A stretch of 64,000 bases of DNA from Pipra filicauda (lineage: Eukaryota > Chordata > Aves > Passeriformes > Pipridae). A program made the position numbers and the translations under genes. Positions 39,416 to 52,000 of the stretch are shown piece by piece. The stretch's first letter is position 1. Every line of letters begins with the position of its first letter. The DNA is taken from the NCBI RefSeq assembly GCF_003945595.2, contig NW_024103862.1:1722501-1786500 (forward strand). Direction: 5' to 3'. Below the pieces are notes generated by a model. That model did no database searches. It saw only the letters and a program-made list of their open reading frames with translations, and had not been told where the DNA came from.

Positions 39416-40960
39416 AAAAATTAGGTAAGTGGAAACTAAAACAGGATTCCTTGCTTATCTCAAAGCGTATCTCCTATAGCACAGTCTCCTGCATAGTGGT
39501 TAAGTGATGCTGAGCAGTTGCTATGTGACGTTTTGGAAGCAGTGATGGGGTTAAAGAAGTAAAAATTGACGTCGGCATGGAAGGTTGGAAGGAACTGTAA
39601 CACTTGTGGGAGAGGAGTGGTGGCACTCATTTTCCATAGTTTTCTTCTGCAAGGATTGGAAATAGCTATGTGCCTGCTCAGGACAACTAACAACTACATG
39701 AATAGTGTTCTTGGAGTTAAAATCATTTGGAAGCAACAACCTTGGTGTTATTTGGTTTGGGTTTGGGGTTCTTTTGGGGTTTGGTTTGGGTTTTTTTAAC
39801 ATATATTTTTAATATCAGTCTCTGATGGACTGGAGAGCAGAAACTGATGATACGAAAGGAGGTATCTATTCTCATACTGAATTTTTACTCTGTATGCTCC
39901 TGAAATTGTGGCTACTGTAACTACCTTTCCTTTATGGCAAGGAGGTATACTACTCTAGAGAGGTGGGAAGGAGAGGGGTTCATTCAGAAATTGTTGCTGT
40001 GGGAGATAGCACTCTTTTTAATTTTCGTCTTGTATTTCCAAAATGTCCATACCTAGCTGCCTGACTGGGTGAGGGCTTTTGGTTTTTTCTTTTGGGCCAC
40101 AAATTTGGGGGTTCTTTCCTTCTTTTTTTTTCCCCTTTAAGAAAATACTATGGCAGTGGTAGTTGAAGTTATTTCTGGGAGAGCAGCTTAATAATTGCTT
40201 ATTAAGCTTTTTAATATTGCTTATTAAGCTTTTCCTTCAGTAGAGTTTGCCTTTTTGGTGAAGTGTCAACATGTTAAATGCATCACTTGCAATACTTAAG
40301 TTCTTTGAATCAGGACTTCTGAAGATTAACAGACTCTGTGTACAACATCAGGCAATAAAGCCTTACAGTACTTCTGCTCTTGTTCTACATTTCTGAATCA
40401 CATGAGGGTTGTTTCCAAAGTAAGACAGATGGGTTTGGAGTGTTCGTAGCCCCTTCACCCAGGGCTGAGCTGAAATGTGACATCTGAAGCACTTGGTAAA
40501 GCCTAGAGGAGACCAAATCTGCACAGGAAACCACCTTTGGTACTCCTTTCCTGTTTGGGCATATAAGTAATAAAGGAAGGTAAAGTTTGCCTTTTTGTGA
40601 CTAATGCAGGTCTGTAGCAGAAGGGGATTGTTCCTCCCCTTCCACAGAGAGAACCCAAGCACGCCATGAGGAGCAGGCCTTTCTGCTGTGGAGGTGTGTG
40701 GAGGCCGAGGAATGGTGCTGCCACTGTGCCCTCCAGTCTTTTGGTCTAGAAGGGGGGAGGAGCAAGAGAGACCACAGGAAGATGGACTGAAGAAAACGCA
40801 CAGTGGTTGTAAAAGTGTGAAATGAAATACAACAGAAATAGAGTTCAGAAGTGCTCTCTCAGGAGGGAAGTTCGTGGGTGGCTGGCATGCTAAAGGCAAG
40901 CAGTTAAATATGCAATATGTATTAATGGAAGAAAATGGCCTTATAAGTACTTTGTCTTTT
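39416..40960. other. Spacer between SGK3 and MCMDC2
   Basis: Holds a G-rich T/G stretch at 39748-39795, two near-identical ATTGCTTATTAAGCTTTT units at about 40194 and 40216, and the second AATAAA at 40354. No gene is supported. Confidence 0.5.
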
Positions 40961-41470
40961 AGTACTTGATACACTCTCAGTGCATGACCCTTGTCCAGTG
41001 CCCTGCCTGGCCCGTGGGTGGAGGCAGTAGCCATGTGCTCCCTGGGGCAGAGTCACCAGTCCCGATGGTGGCAGCGAGGCTCGGGCATCTGTGGGCGTCG
41101 TGTGCGCCTGGGTTTCCCTTCCCTGAGGGCTTGGGAGTGTCCACAGGCGCTCCCCTTCGGGACGTGGCCCCGCGGCGCTGAGCCCTGCGGGCTGTGGCGC
41201 CGTTCCCGCCCGCGCTGCCGCTGGCTCGGGGCTCGTTCCCGCCGCATGAGGGGCTGAGGGAGCGGCGCCAGGAGCCCGGTCCTGCGGCTGTGGAGCCCTC
41301 GCTGCCGCCTCGTACACGGCCCCGTTCGCCTCCCCGCGGGCACAGCGGCGCCTCGCAAGGAGCAGTGTCAGGGCTCGGAGCCCCGCGGTGGTGAGGGCGG
41401 CCCGGTCCCCTCGGTGCCCATGGCCAGTGCCCGTTGCTGCCGCTCCAGCAGTGCTTAGGAGGGGGCATTG
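40960..41470 (+). promoter_or_regulatory. MCMDC2: CpG island, likely MCMDC2 promoter
   Basis: A second sharp rise in G+C and CpG, 1.5 kb before the first MCMDC2 coding exon. A possible donor, GGTG|GTGAGG, lies at 41391 and could end a noncoding first exon. Several long open frames on the minus strand overlap each other here, as GC-rich islands often show; none resembles a known protein. Assignment to MCMDC2 rests on position and strand. Confidence 0.55.
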
Positions 41471-42930
41471 GAAGCCCGGAGAATACTTTGGTGGAGGTGT
41501 TTGTGAGGAAGGGGTGCTGATGGCGGGAGCCTGAAGCCAGATGAGAGATGATGGGTATCCACGCCAAGTCACAAATAGGGTTAGCTGGCTGTGGGGACGC
41601 TGGTGAACACGGTCACCCTGGTAGTGGGAATAGTCAGACTTTATTTTTTGAAGCTTAGGTGATGACTCTTCAGTGCACACTGAGCTGGGCCATAGCTTAA
41701 TCCTTCCTAGTTGTTTGGTGTCCTGTTTTTCTGGGCCAGGAAACAGGGGGGCCACGGTGCTACAGTGTGTGTTTCTTTAATCTCTTCTTGCTGAAGATTT
41801 GTGCAGTAGTAACCCTAAAGAAACTGGGAAAAAAATAAAATCCCTATTATAAATTCTATTTCAATTTGTGCTTATAATTCGTTACTTCAGGCACTAAACA
41901 CATCCCAGCCCGCAGCATACGATTCTCAGGCCACGGGGTTTTACATTGCTGCCACACTGACATTGTGCTGGAAACCAGTTACTCCTGTATTAGATGTTGA
42001 TCTGTTTGTCCTCCTGAAGCCACTTCTGTGAACCCCTACAGGGGATCTTCCATATGCTATGAGCTTTGATTCCTCATCAGCTCAGTAATTCTGTGTCCTA
42101 TCCTTTACCAGGTAGCTAAATCTTACTTTTGAAGATTTGAATGGCATTTCACATTGGTCATCTATAGAGAGGACAAAGGACACTTTGCAGAAGAAAATCT
42201 GTAAGACAGTAAAACAGATGCATATATACAAAATGCCATATTTTGGCCTTAGTAATTCTTCTAAATTCTGCAAAACAGTGCTTCGTGGTATGAGACTCTA
42301 CACTAAAAAAAAAAAAAAAAGTAGATATGTGGGTAATACACAATGAAAACAGCACTGAAGATCATGGTCAGCCTCCAAAACAAAATCATAATTGTAAAAG
42401 TTTTGTCTATGGGAATCAAAATTGATCTTCTGTGTACATGGGTGGAAATATGCGTTTGCGAGATCAGCATCTGGGCGCTACAGGAGGTAACAGCAGAGTA
42501 GGAAAGATTTTAAAGAAGAGAAAAGATGTTTCCCAATTTCACACTTTTAACAGCTATGACAGACTTATCAAATAAGGGAGATAAAATTTTAAGTCTTACT
42601 TTTGATAGACTGATTATACCTATAAAATAAACAGGGGAGGTTAAATTAAATGCAAGCTTTAATTTCACGGGTTAGGGAATTAGGAGAGTGAAATAATTCA
42701 CGGGGGGGAGGGGCGGGGAAACACGTTAGACCATTCTTCAGAAATTCACTCTAGGAATGGAGTATGCTTCAGCCACTGGAAACAACTTCCATTCATGTCA
42801 TTTCAAAATCCTTAAAGAATTGCATAGTTTGAAAAAAAAAGACTATTTTAATTCTGTATAGATTTGCTAATATATACTAGTAGTAGTAGTAGAAGTTCTA
42901 AGTAGAAGTTCTAATATAATTTTTTCACAG
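41471..42930 (+). other. MCMDC2: MCMDC2 leader intron (predicted)
   Basis: Sequence between the CpG island and the exon with the start codon. It has a short TAG-rich repeat near 42880 and A runs near 42305 and 42830. Nothing else is recognised. Confidence 0.4.
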
Positions 42931-42972
42931 TTTATACGCACAGTTTGAGAAAGAGTGCAAAAATCTTGGAAG

Positions 42973-43072
42973 ATGCATCCTGAAATACAGAATATGAGGG
43001 AAGTTGCCCTTGTTTACCTTGACAGAAGTGGCGGTCTTCAGAAATTTGTGCATGATTGCAAAAGATATAATG
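42973..43072 (+). CDS. MCMDC2: MCMDC2 coding exon 1
   Basis: 33 codons plus one base, MHPEIQNMREVALVYLDRSG to CKRYN. The exon includes 42 bases of leader from 42931. Donor GTATTC. Confidence 0.9.
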
Positions 43073-46000
43073 GTATTCACTCACTTAATACATAGTCTGT
43101 TAAATTGATACATAATGTTACACAAATCTCTGTCATTTTAAGATGCTTTTTGCTCCTGCAGATTCAAAACAAAGTTATGCTGTTTATCGTTTCATTATTT
43201 CAATAAATCCTTCTGACATTGCTGAATTGGATGCAACTCTTGGAAACTATATTCTTCATAATCCCCTACAAGCTGCACAGATTTTTCAGTCAGTAAGTGT
43301 ATATTTATACATGAGTAAACAAAAGTATGGCTTCAATATTTTAAAAAGACTTCCATTCTAAAATGAAGTTATTTTTCTCTCATAGGTATGCTTCATAGCT
43401 ATTAAGACATTATCATTAATTGAACAATTGGAGACAGAGGCCCAGGTGAGTCTGCATTGGTTTTCTCCATTTAGATCTTATATCTTCTAAGTATTAACAA
43501 ATGTTTTTGTATTAAGTTTTCATTTTCCCTTTGGCTGTAGTATTATTTCTAATTAAAAATAGCTGGAAGTTCCACCCAGCCGTATTGCAAGAATTTTGAG
43601 ATAATTAATACAAACCCTAATTACTCTTCATGTGTTTCTGAAAATATGTTTAATATTTAGATATCATGTTGTGTGTTTTTCCGTGGAAAGTAAAGCAGTT
43701 TTAAATAAAAATATATTTTTATTATATTAACGCAATTGTGTCTCTTGCTAGATCAGTATACTGCTGAAACCAACACATTTGCCACCTTTACCAAGTTATG
43801 TTCTGAGTCTTTCTGCATATCCCTTCAATTACACATCTCAAAGATTTTATATGGCTGAAGGGATAGTGATCGCAATGGGAACTGTAACAAAATACACACA
43901 AGGAGCAAGATTTCTTTGTGCTGAGGAAACCTGTCCCTTCTCTGAAGGTAGTAAAAAGAAAAATAAATCAAAATCAGTACTATTTCAAAAGCTTTTTAAT
44001 AAATTTGGTAATGAGAGATTAAAAGCCTAACATAAAAAAGGTATTTTCCTATATAGTTTTATTATGCATATATTTTTGTAATAAGCACAGTAGGATTTTT
44101 ATTAATCGAAAGCAGTGGACCTTGCCCAGCACTATTAAATGTTTCTGGAGCACAGCTATGCCAGCAATCCCTTTTCCTAATGCAGAAGATGGTTTATATG
44201 GGAAAAGATATGCTGCCAAAATATTTGAAAGTAAAAGAGCTAAACTAGTAAAATACCTTTTCCCTTGGAAACTGTGTTTCTTATTACATAAAAATACCAC
44301 AGAACAATATGCTTAAGTGGCTGGCAAAGGCTTCAAGCACAGAACAAGTTTGCTTTAATGAGTAGCTGACTTCTGTGGAACTACTTCTTGGAGTAATATT
44401 GCTGAACTGCTTGTACCATTGTGGGGTGAGGCCTTAAGTATTTTTAAGGCTGTTTTGTTTGATTCCTCCTGTAACAGAGACCATACAGTTATAAAAGAGA
44501 TTATAAATCTCAAAGTTTGGAGACTGCAGAATAAATCATACAGATATCTTTATGAGGGCACGTACCTCCGTATCCCATGTCATTCCCACGCCAGGCAGAA
44601 GCCGCCAGTGGCTCGCTCCTCAGAAAGCCTGGCCAACCCGTTCCGCTTGGGAATGTGCAGTAGGAAATTCTGCCATCTCGTGGTCAAGCCACAACAAATT
44701 ATATGCATCATTTTAGTGGAAGCAGCGTATACGAAGGGAGGCTCATCTAAAGAAACACATGATAAATTTGGAATTTCACTGTCCAGTATTTTAATCGCTT
44801 CTGTTCTTGATGAGAATTTTAAAACTAAAGCTATGCCCCCGAAATGTTTGGTAAATTGGTTACTTCTTTTTTAGGGTTTAGGTACATCAGAGTGCATTGT
44901 CCTGGAGCTACAGAGTCTGCCACAGTTAGGACTGATTTTGTGTGTAGCTTGTGTTCTTCACCACTGCAGGAAGACATGAAATTTAGAGTACTTGGTGGTA
45001 GGATCTATGTAATCTTATTTTCAGATCTGGTACTTTCCTATTTCTGTTACACAATAAGTAAACAAAACAGTTAAGTGGAAAAAGCCCCGGAATAAACCAG
45101 CTTTTAAAAAAAATGTTTTCAAGAGAACTAACTTTTTTCTCTGCTTTTGTTTTGAAAGATAAACAAATAGTTGAAATGATTGATGCTAAAATTCTGAATG
45201 CTTTGAAAGGATATTCCAACAATAAATCACATTTTAGGATTCAGGCATTTACAGTTTTCTTGAGAGGTAAGCTGAATTTTAGAGATTTGTCAAAAATGTT
45301 TTAGAATCGAACTGTAATAATGCCTTGCATTTTACCTGTAACTCCATTTCTCTGGATAGAACGGTGGAACTCAAAATTTACATTGCAGGTCTTTATGTAT
45401 TCCCCTCCCTTAATTTTATTGAAATTAGGTAGGTGACAAAACAGTATGCACAGGTGATTGCAGAGAGCACAAAGCAAAACTCTCATGTTCACTTTTGTAC
45501 CTCCATTTAAAGAAAATCTCTCGGCCAGCTCAGCAGTGCTGCTTTCTGTCATTTGTTTGTTCCTCCTTTCCACTTCCTTTGGTAATGCTGTTCTGTACTA
45601 ACTTCATGCCTTTTTAACATCCTTCCTCAATCTAGCTGTTTTCCACATTCCATCACGATTCTTGGCTTCTATTACCACTACCTACCTACTACTAAAAAAC
45701 AATCTATGGGTAAGATACCGTGAGTTGCATGCATTAAATTTCCAGTGGCTTCAGTGATCAGTGAGGCTAGACAGTGTCTCACAGGCTGATTCATATTTGG
45801 TTGGACCTAGTTCTCATTTCCAAAAAAATAAATGGATTTTTTTTAAAATATGCACAGAAATACTAAGGCTCACAAAGCTATTTGTGAGTCTTTTTGAAAT
45901 CTGTGTAATCTGTATCTACTCTTTATTGTGTTGGGGTTTTTTCTGTGACATTTTATGGAACAGTTACTGAAATGGTGTTGCCAGAAATTTACAGGTAAAA

Positions 46001-49000
46001 AAACACATACTCGCAAACAACTGTCCATTTCCTTTTTGATGCAGAACTAAATGCATCTATTTCTTTATCAGGAAACTATTTTTCCTCACCCAGTGTGCCT
46101 TCCTTACCTTTTGCACTAATTAATTAGAATTGTATGCTTCATTTTATTCTAGTCCATTATGGTCAACCTGGCATCCAGCTGTTGTTTTCTGCTGATGTTA
46201 AATCATTAAATCAAACATTCAGACTGTGAAGAAGTTTTCTGACCATGTCTTTAAAATTATTTTTATGCCCTAACATATCTGCAGGTCCGCCTCCCCCCCC
46301 TTTTCTTTTTTATTTATTTCTAGATGAACTGGCCAATAAAATGACAATAGGAAACCACTACAGGATTATAGGAATTCCAGCTTGTGTACAAAATGGCTTA
46401 CAAGCTACTGCATGTATAGAAGTAAATAGCATACAGCTCTGTAAACCAAATGGTAAGAAAGTTCCTTTTAAAATTGACTGAAAAAAGTTGCAAAACCTTC
46501 TGGAACAACATCTTGAGAATTGGTATAGTTTTCTATTCCCTAGAGGTCCAGATTACAAAACCACTCAGGGACTTTCCTCTTGCAGTCTGAAATGTGTACT
46601 TGCTGTTATTTGATAATATCTGCTTTTGCCCGCTTTCCATGCATTGGGAAACTACCTAATTATTTACTGCAGTTTTTCAACTTCTCTTTCCAACTTCTCC
46701 TATCCATTGGAAGGCGCTTTGAAATCATGTTAAATGAACCTGATATTTGAGTTTGTTATTCCCTTCAACCTTTTTAGTTTTTACCTTTACTACTTTTTAG
46801 TAGTACAGTTGTCAGATGTTTACATTCTGAATTTGTGCTTAATACAGAAACATATTAATTAAGTTTTGTATCAAGACTAGAATTAATTAGTGATTTGTTC
46901 CAATATATCTGCATAAGTCTCTCTTAAGTGTTTGTTAACCTCTACCTTGTTTCCATTAGGTCCTTCTTTTCTCAGTGACAATTTTAAGTATCTGCTCTCA
47001 TTGACTTCAAGTTCATGCTGGAGGTTTACTGCTGTCTTGGCCAACATCTTTGCTTCTCAAGTTGTTCCACCAGGCACTTACAATACTCTTAAACTTGCAA
47101 TATTGCTGAGTCTAGTACAGACATGTGAAAAAGAAAATGCAGATTATCTGGATCTGTTGATTGTGACAAGTGACACACTAGTAATTGATAGGTAAAGAGA
47201 TTCCTTATTTTTCACATAAATTAGAATTTAAAATTAGTATTTTTAAAGACAATAGGATCGGTCTTACATGAAAAGCTAGAGACTATATATAAAAAAAATG
47301 CAAGGCTCAAACTTAGTAAAAATAATAATTTTTTTTCCCTGAGACATTTTTATTTCTTTCAAATGATAAATGCAGATCACAACTTTACTGATAATAAACC
47401 CTCTTACCACTCTCATAATGATAGCAATAAGAATTCAGCACTAGCACTGTTCAGCAGAGCTCAAACAAAACATTATTCTAAAATCAAAACTGAAGACTGT
47501 CCCAGGAGCTGGTAATGATAAAAACAAAGGACTAAACTTTTAAAATCTTGTGTCACTTGAAGCCTTTCCATCACTGGTTCCCAGCCATCAGCATTTTCAG
47601 TTAATAAGCCGTGTGTAAATCGTTACTCACATTTTTATCTCTCTTTTTCATAATAACTGTACTGATAAGGTATCACAAGTCACGCACATCTTTACATGTC
47701 AACCATAAATCCAGTTATTGTTGCCTTTAACTAAACATTTTTCTATATTTTCCCATTTTATGTATTTACCTCTTAGTACAACTATGAACTGTAAACACAA
47801 TTTTATATAAACTGCTGAAAAGTACAATATGTTCATCTTTAAAATTACATTATCTTAAGCAAAACTGCTTTCTTCTTCCCAAGATCAAAGTAGGGCTTCA
47901 CTTTCATTTTTGAAAAAGATTTTTGAAAGTGGCACGAACCTTATTTTAATTTGGAAATTCTTAAAAAAATTCATTAATATTTTATGTTGTGGGGAAAAAA
48001 TACTTAGACCATTTCAAAATTTAACTGTAGAAAAATTAGTTCAAATTTAAAAAAGGTGGGCTGCAAGGTTTTTTTTTCCCCAGGTTTAGAGTAAGATTTC
48101 ATAGGAGAAGCAGGAGCTCAGAGTGTTTTAAGAATCAAAACATCTGGTTAATATTAAAAGAGTTGCACACTGTAAATCTTGATCAGTATTGTAATCTGTA
48201 TTGTCTTGCATGTGCACAGTATTTTACTATCAGCAGCCTGTCAAAGTAGCCATTTCCTACATCATATATCTATTGGTGTGATACTCTATTTACTAATACT
48301 TACCAGTTTTGCTCAGTCATTTTCTCCCTGGTATTAACAGTAGGATAAACCATGCTCTGACATCTTAAAATCATTAGAAACCTTTGATTGTGGAACCAGA
48401 CAGACAATTTGCAACATCTTTGTGCCAAGGAACATAGTACAGGGGATGAAAAAGATATTCTACACCTTCTTTCTCCAAAAGAATTGGGGAGGTGGGGGTG
48501 TAAGCCAAGAAGGCAGAGCTTAGAAGTTCCAGCCTTTTCATTTTTCCCAGATGGCCAGGATTACTAATCCTCTTACCTTTTAAATCACTGGAAAAGTATC
48601 TGTAGAATAGAAAGAGGAGTTAACAATATGGGGTTATTACGAGACTTCTTTGACTTCCTAGAAATCACTTATATTGCAAACCATGGTTTGCCTCATGTTT
48701 AATCCATAAGAAATACCATCCTGTTGGCAGCTGTTGGAGAGAAAGCTTGGAGCTCTACCTTTGCATTCAAAGTTAAACATTTAGTTTTGACATTGGTTTC
48801 ATATTAAGGGGTTTTTTTCTTGTCGTTGTATCTAAGTGAGCTTTAATACTTTATAATGGTATTTATATATATTAAGTATGGTATTAAGTTTTTTTAAAAG
48901 TGAACAATAATTTAAGAATTTATGACTGACAGAATTATTTAATCCTGCAGGCTTCTGAATTACAGTTTATGCCTTCTGCCTCGTGGCATACGACACCCTC

Positions 49001-52000
49001 CTTCCAGTGAAATTTTTCCTTCTGTGTCCAAAGATAAACATGGAACTGGAAGTGCCAGTATTCAAGCCTGCAGCGCTGTGCTGGCCAAGGGTGGTGTCTG
49101 TTACATAGGAGACTTATCTTCATATAAAAAGGATAAACTTGAACTTCTACAGTCTGGTAATCTCCCACCTCCGAACAGACGAGGGGAGAGAACTGAACAA
49201 ACATAGAAATTCACAGCTGGGTTTGATCCCCAGCTTACAGGCCTCAAATGCTTCAAAAATCCATAAGCTGTTTTTAATGAGTCTGTGTAAGAAATAAGGA
49301 CAAAAAAGCCAAGGTCCTGTAAACTTGTATTTGCTGCACTACCGATTAGTCACGGCAATTCAGAGAAATGAGGGCAACAAAGATGGTGAAGGGCCTTAAG
49401 GGGAAGCCATATGAGGAGCAGCTGAGCTGACTGGTCTGTTCAGCCTGGAAAAGACTGAGGGGAGACCTCAGCAGACTACAACTTCCTTGTGAGGGGAAGA
49501 GGTGGGGCAGGCACTTATCTCTTCTCTTTGGTAACCAGTGACAGAACCCAAGGGAATGGCCTGAGCTGTGTCAGGGGAGGTTTAGGTTGGATATTAGAAA
49601 GAGGCTTTTCACCCAGAGGTGGTTGGGCACTGGAACAGGCTCCCCAGGGAAGGGAGCACCAAGCCTGACAGAATTCACAAAGCATTTGGATGATATTCTC
49701 AGGCATGTGGTGTGACTCTTGAGGATGGTCCTGTACAGAGCCAGGAGTTGGACTTGATGATCCTTGTCAGTCTGTTCCAACTCAGCATATTCTGTGATTC
49801 TGTGAAATCGTAATCGTGACTGGTTTCACATAATGTGTGTGGTACTACAATTTATAGTCAAGCTAAATCGATCATGTAACTGATGAGTTTTATCTTATCC
49901 TAGTACTAGAGAGCAGAACAACAACAGTATTTATTCCTGGGAAGAAGTACGGAGAAGAAGCTGACCAACAAGTTACTATTTCAGTTCAGACCAATTTTTG
50001 GTCTTTTGTGGATGTGGATTCTTCCTCGAAGAAACATATACAGAAGGAGAACTTTTTAATTGGACAAATGGTAAAGCACATGCCTTATTATGACAGGAAC
50101 TGTATTATAGCTGTTATTTGTTTATTGTTATTTCAACTGATAAAATAATGAAAACAATTAAACTTTTTAGTATTTCCAGAAAAGTCACAACTTCAGTGAC
50201 TTTAAATCAAGTATCTTCTAAAATGAGGTAGCTTTCCCAAACGTAGGGATCAGTGAAACAAAATTTTACTGTTATAGGTAAATTCATTGGATAATCTTGC
50301 AGTATAATGAATATTGACTATTTCAGATGGAAAACACTGTGATGTTTCTACAAGTCAAAAGCCCAAAATAAAGTAATTGTTTTTGTTCTCTGGGTCTTCT
50401 CTTTAGGACATGAGTTTGATTCCAGCTAACCTTGTAGATGTTTTTGGGCTCTTGATATACAATGAGTTTCCTTTGGGTCGACTATCTTCTCCTCTTGTAC
50501 ACCATATCTTGAAAAAAGCCATTAATCCTGAAGCCATGCTGTACAAAGTCTCACAGCAGTTCAGAACACAGGATTATGAGGAGGTAACAGATTGTACACA
50601 ACAGACATGCATTATATTTGGGAATGTCATACTGGTTTTGGCATCAGAGGGTTCTCTCTGCACAGTCTGATTACTTATTTTTGATACTCACTTTCTGTCC
50701 TTTCCCCCCTCCCATATTCTCACTAGCACTAATTGGATCATCAAAAGAAGCAACTCCAGTTCTTTAAAAGGGTCAGCACAATAAATTCAGTTTGATCATA
50801 TTTCTGGAAACCATACTAGGTTAACATTCATATGAGAACAGATCTTCTATGGCTACTTTTGACTAGAAAAGTTTATAACCAGTGGTACAAGTTAATATTC
50901 CATTCTACATAAATTATCAGTATCTCTAGTATAATTAAGAGATGATTCCCTCAAAGTGTTCGAGGCCAGGTTGGATGGAGCTCTGAGCAACCCCATCTAG
51001 TGGAAAGTGTCCCTGCCCATGGCAGAGGAGTTGAAACTAGATGATCTTTAAGGTCCCTTCCCACCCAAACCCATCCTATGTTTACTATCCTAGATCTATC
51101 CTTATTATGTTAAATATTTTCCCTTTTCAGCAGTCAAATGGTGACAATTGTCTCTGTTTTCTACCAATAGTTTCTATAATACTGTACAGCCTATATTACT
51201 ATGCCACTGGTATGTTAAAAGGTGTGAAAAAAATTCAATTTTTTTTTTTTACAGTTAAATATTTTCACTGTATACCCTCTCTCTAGTTCATTTTGTTTGC
51301 TAAGAACCTTCATGTTGAACTGAGTTCAGAAGCAGAGAACCTCATTCAAGGCTACTATCTTGCAAGTCGCAGGGTGAGAAGAGATTCCGTTCATGGATCA
51401 ACATTATCAGCATCTGCACTAAAAATTCTGTGAGTCCTACTTTTCACAGTAAGGGAAACACGCCTGTGTTTCAAAGAGAAATTGTGCTAATCTGGTCAAG
51501 AGCTTGCTTAATAAAAATCTAGATAACTCTTATGTTTTGAAAAGGTCAAGCATAAAGGATCTTATTTATCACTTATGAATGCCGAAAGAAATCCAAGTTC
51601 AAAGAACTTTTCCAAGCAAAATATATAAGTGATTTACAAAACAAGTATTATTATTGAAGCTATCTAGAAAAACAAAAATGGGATTTAAATATCCACAGCT
51701 TTATTATGGGAGCAAAACAAGTATTAACAATAGATAATATTCTAGTGCTTTCATATCATAATATGTATTTTGTCAGTGGTAAGTATAACTGCACAGCTGA
51801 AGTATGAAAACACTTCAGTGTTAACTTTTGATTTACACAAGTGCTTGAAACAGGGCAATGCACATCGCATTCACTTCTGCAGTATTTTTTATTTCTGACA
51901 TGTTTATATTGATCTCTTAGGATTTCACTGTCTAAGGCTCATACCAAGCTAAGTTTAAGACACACAGTACTTCAGGAAGATGCGTTGATTGCCATCTTGT

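Noticed and set aside
44419..44874. 151-codon open frame in an MCMDC2 intron
   Set aside because: No similarity to a known family; it ends just before the true acceptor and is not needed for the protein.
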